Assembly: GCA_028708585.1 (NCBI GenBank)
Contig: JAQVYO010000107.1
Span: forward strand, 1 to 5,391
Length of the DNA: 5,391 nt
Source of the DNA: Oscillospiraceae bacterium
Lineage (GTDB): Bacteria > Bacillota > Clostridia > Oscillospirales > Oscillospiraceae
Direction of reading: 5' to 3'
Shown here: in pieces, positions 5,186 through 5,391 of the stretch
Position numbering within the stretch: position 1 is the stretch's first letter
How the letters are laid out: each line of letters starts with the position of its first letter
The notes under the pieces: generated by a model
What the model saw: the letters and a program-made list of their open reading frames with translations, nothing else
The model's database searches: none
What the model was told of the DNA's origin: nothing
Position numbers and translations under genes: made by a program

Positions 5186-5391
5186 ATGTTTGGATATGTA
5201 CTTCCCGCATCCGGGGAATTAAAAGTACGGGAATTCAAACAGTTTCAGTCTGCATATTGTGGCCTTTGTCATGCGATGGGGCGCGGAAACGGTCTCATCG
5301 CCCGGTTCCTGCTCAATTATGATTTTGTGTTTTTGGCCATGCTGTTGGATGGAGGCGGCCCGTCTCAGGAAGAATGCAGGATGCGCTGCAT
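5186..5391 (+). CDS. DUF5685 family protein, N-terminal part (runs off the right edge)
   Basis: Sixty-eight codons are visible, starting at ATG 5186, 3 nt after the cdaR stop. The N-terminus MFGYVLPASGELKVREFKQF, then the motif YCGLCHAMG (24-32), LNYDFVFLAMLL (43-54) and a C-x3-C pair (C64, C68), match the start of DUF5685 proteins common in Clostridia. The CxxC (C25, C28) plus later cysteines suggest a metal site or redox centre, but the family has no known activity. The hydrophobic stretch around 47-54 is too short to call a membrane segment. There is no good Shine-Dalgarno (only the A-rich end of cdaR), so translation probably relies on coupling to cdaR and the gene belongs to the same transcript. 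Family recognition is from memory of the N-terminal pattern, so confidence is moderate to good. Confidence 0.8.
   Translation, partial: MFGYVLPASGELKVREFKQFQSAYCGLCHAMGRGNGLIARFLLNYDFVFLAMLLDGGGPSQEECRMRC

Noticed and set aside
5047..5322. Plus-strand open frame of 91 codons crossing the cdaR/DUF5685 junction
   Set aside because: Out of frame with both recognised proteins, which explain the same bases.

Overview
The window looks like a chromosomal segment from an anaerobic Gram-positive of the class Clostridia, most likely near Oscillospiraceae/Ruminococcaceae. This is inferred from purine-rich Shine-Dalgarno sites, sigma-A type promoters, roughly 50% GC coding sequence, and the gene families present: an RpiR regulator paired with an HI0933-type flavoprotein, a DUF3343/cysteine desulfurase pair, CdaA-CdaR, and DUF5685. 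There is no sign of phage, transposon, CRISPR or plasmid genes.

Left part (1-1076, minus strand): an RpiR/MurR-type regulator (210-1076) is followed, with a 14-nt overlap, by the 5' part of an HI0933/BaiN-like FAD oxidoreductase (223 to beyond position 1). A good sigma-A promoter (-35 at 1133-1138, -10 at 1110-1115, 17-nt spacer) and a strong ribosome binding site drive this pair. Just upstream of the -35 is a perfect 9-bp inverted repeat (1145-1173), a candidate operator.

Divergent gap (1077-1468): noncoding, about 390 nt. It holds the rpiR promoter and operator, a possible extended -10 for the rightward genes, and a long-range hairpin just before the next gene.

Middle (1469-2853, plus strand): a DUF3343 putative sulfur/selenium carrier-like protein overlaps the start of a complete cysteine desulfurase-family PLP enzyme by 4 nt (ATGA). 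They probably act together in handling persulfide or selenide.

Gap 2854-3069: two inverted repeats whose U-tracts lie on the minus-strand side, then a near-consensus sigma-A promoter.

Right part (3070-5391, plus strand): cdaA (membrane diadenylate cyclase making c-di-AMP), cdaR (its membrane-anchored YbbR-domain regulator, overlapping by 26 nt), and the start of a DUF5685 cysteine-containing protein 3 nt after cdaR. The three read as one transcription unit. The usual partner glmM is not in the window.

Most of the window is conserved housekeeping or regulatory content. I do not see a convincing new defence or mobile system. The least understood parts are the DUF3343/desulfurase pair, DUF5685 attached to the c-di-AMP operon, and the intergenic inverted repeats.
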